Positions 63,704-64,000 of a stretch of 64,000 nt of DNA are shown here, in pieces. The notes beneath the pieces are model-generated. The model made no database searches. It was not told the origin of the DNA and worked only from the letters and a program-made list of their open reading frames with translations. Each line of letters opens with the position of its first letter. The first letter of the stretch is position 1. This DNA is from Nocardioides sp. zg-1228 (lineage in GTDB: Bacteria > Actinomycetota > Actinomycetes > Propionibacteriales > Nocardioidaceae). A program made the position numbers and the translations under genes. The DNA lies in contig NZ_CP070961.1 in assembly GCF_017086465.1 (NCBI RefSeq), forward strand, positions 2,232,001 to 2,296,000, given 5' to 3'.

Positions 63704-64000
63704 GTGAGCTTCCTGACCCGCCAGGCCGTGATCGCCGCTCTCACCGCGAACGCCCTCCGCCCGCCGCGCGGCCGACGTGCCGGGCTGCCCGCGTTCGTCG
63801 CCGGGTGGCTCTTCGGCGAGACCGCACCGCAGATGCTGGCCCTCACCGCGCTCGACGCGGCGAGCCACCTCACCAAGAGCCGTCGCAGTGGGATCCGCGC
63901 CAAGGCGGGGCTCGCGCTCGCCGGCGCCAGCGCGCTCGGCCTGGCCCACATGATCCGGCAGAGCCAGCGCGCCGAGGACCGCTTCGAGGACGCCCTGCTC
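63704..64000 (+). CDS. Probable alpha/beta hydrolase, N-terminal part only
   Basis: The 99 codons present (MSFLTRQAVIAALTANALRP, then FVAGWLFGETAPQMLALTAL) resemble the N-terminal helical region of actinobacterial lipase/esterase-type alpha/beta hydrolases; the catalytic Ser lies beyond the window, so the call rests on this segment alone. The frame is open at the edge. The lipid-type operator fits an esterase. Confidence 0.45.
   Translation, partial: MSFLTRQAVIAALTANALRPPRGRRAGLPAFVAGWLFGETAPQMLALTALDAASHLTKSRRSGIRAKAGLALAGASALGLAHMIRQSQRAEDRFEDALL

Overview
The window comes from a high-GC actinobacterium. Codon use, GTG/TTG starts, mycothiol-type enzymes, RbpA, WhiA, an acVLRF1-type release factor and a DUF222/HNH nuclease fit the Nocardioidaceae, most likely Nocardioides or a close relative. 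Genus is inferred from protein style and was not searched. No rRNA, tRNA, CRISPR array, insertion sequence or replication origin was seen, and no gap above 300 bases lacks a gene or gene remnant.

Layout. 1-5555: an ABC exporter (cut by the window edge), an enoyl-CoA hydratase-family enzyme, an ABC-F ATPase and a zinc metallopeptidase. 5560-9050: an accessory stretch with visibly lower GC (DinB-like protein, frameshifted GNAT remnant, lipoprotein, phosphotransferase). 9097-18192: a second phosphotransferase, two ABC-2 exporter operons (one with an 80-residue XRE regulator), acVLRF1, and NYN, ASCH, nucleotidyltransferase and secreted propeller proteins. 18202-24857: the complete suf Fe-S assembly operon, sufR-sufB-sufD-Rieske-sufC-sufS-sufU-sufT, on the minus strand. 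24954-32191: a DrrAB-like exporter, a second ABC pair running into heme A synthase, a surface protein with its sortase, and ctaB. 32399-40576: tkt-tal-pgi-zwf-opcA-pgl, one tightly coupled pentose-phosphate operon. 40705-41658: a nuclease-like gene bracketed by inverted 32-bp-period repeat arrays. 41743-54147: rbpA, secG, tpiA-pgk-gap, whiA-yvcK-rapZ-uvrC, a Rieske lipoprotein and uvrA. 54317-64000: accessory metabolism, three sulfotransferases, DUF222/HNH nuclease, GNAT, phosphotransferase, DUF6518 membrane protein and the start of a probable esterase.

The blocks uvrC-rapZ-yvcK-whiA, gap-pgk-tpi-secG, pgl-opcA-zwf-tal-tkt, ctaB, cox15/ABC and sufR-B-D-C-S-U-T follow the order I recall in Mycobacterium tuberculosis (Rv1420-Rv1466). 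This is conserved actinobacterial backbone; the accessory genes sit between the blocks.

Regulation visible in the DNA: about 18 genes have a TAnnnT -10 box 6-7 bases before the start codon, so leaderless mRNAs look common. LexA-type SOS boxes precede uvrA and overlap the start of the DUF222/HNH gene. A site close to the mycobacterial SufR motif overlaps the sufR start. A shared palindrome covers the -10 boxes of the enoyl-CoA hydratase and the probable esterase. An inverted repeat lies in the promoter of the XRE-linked ABC operon.
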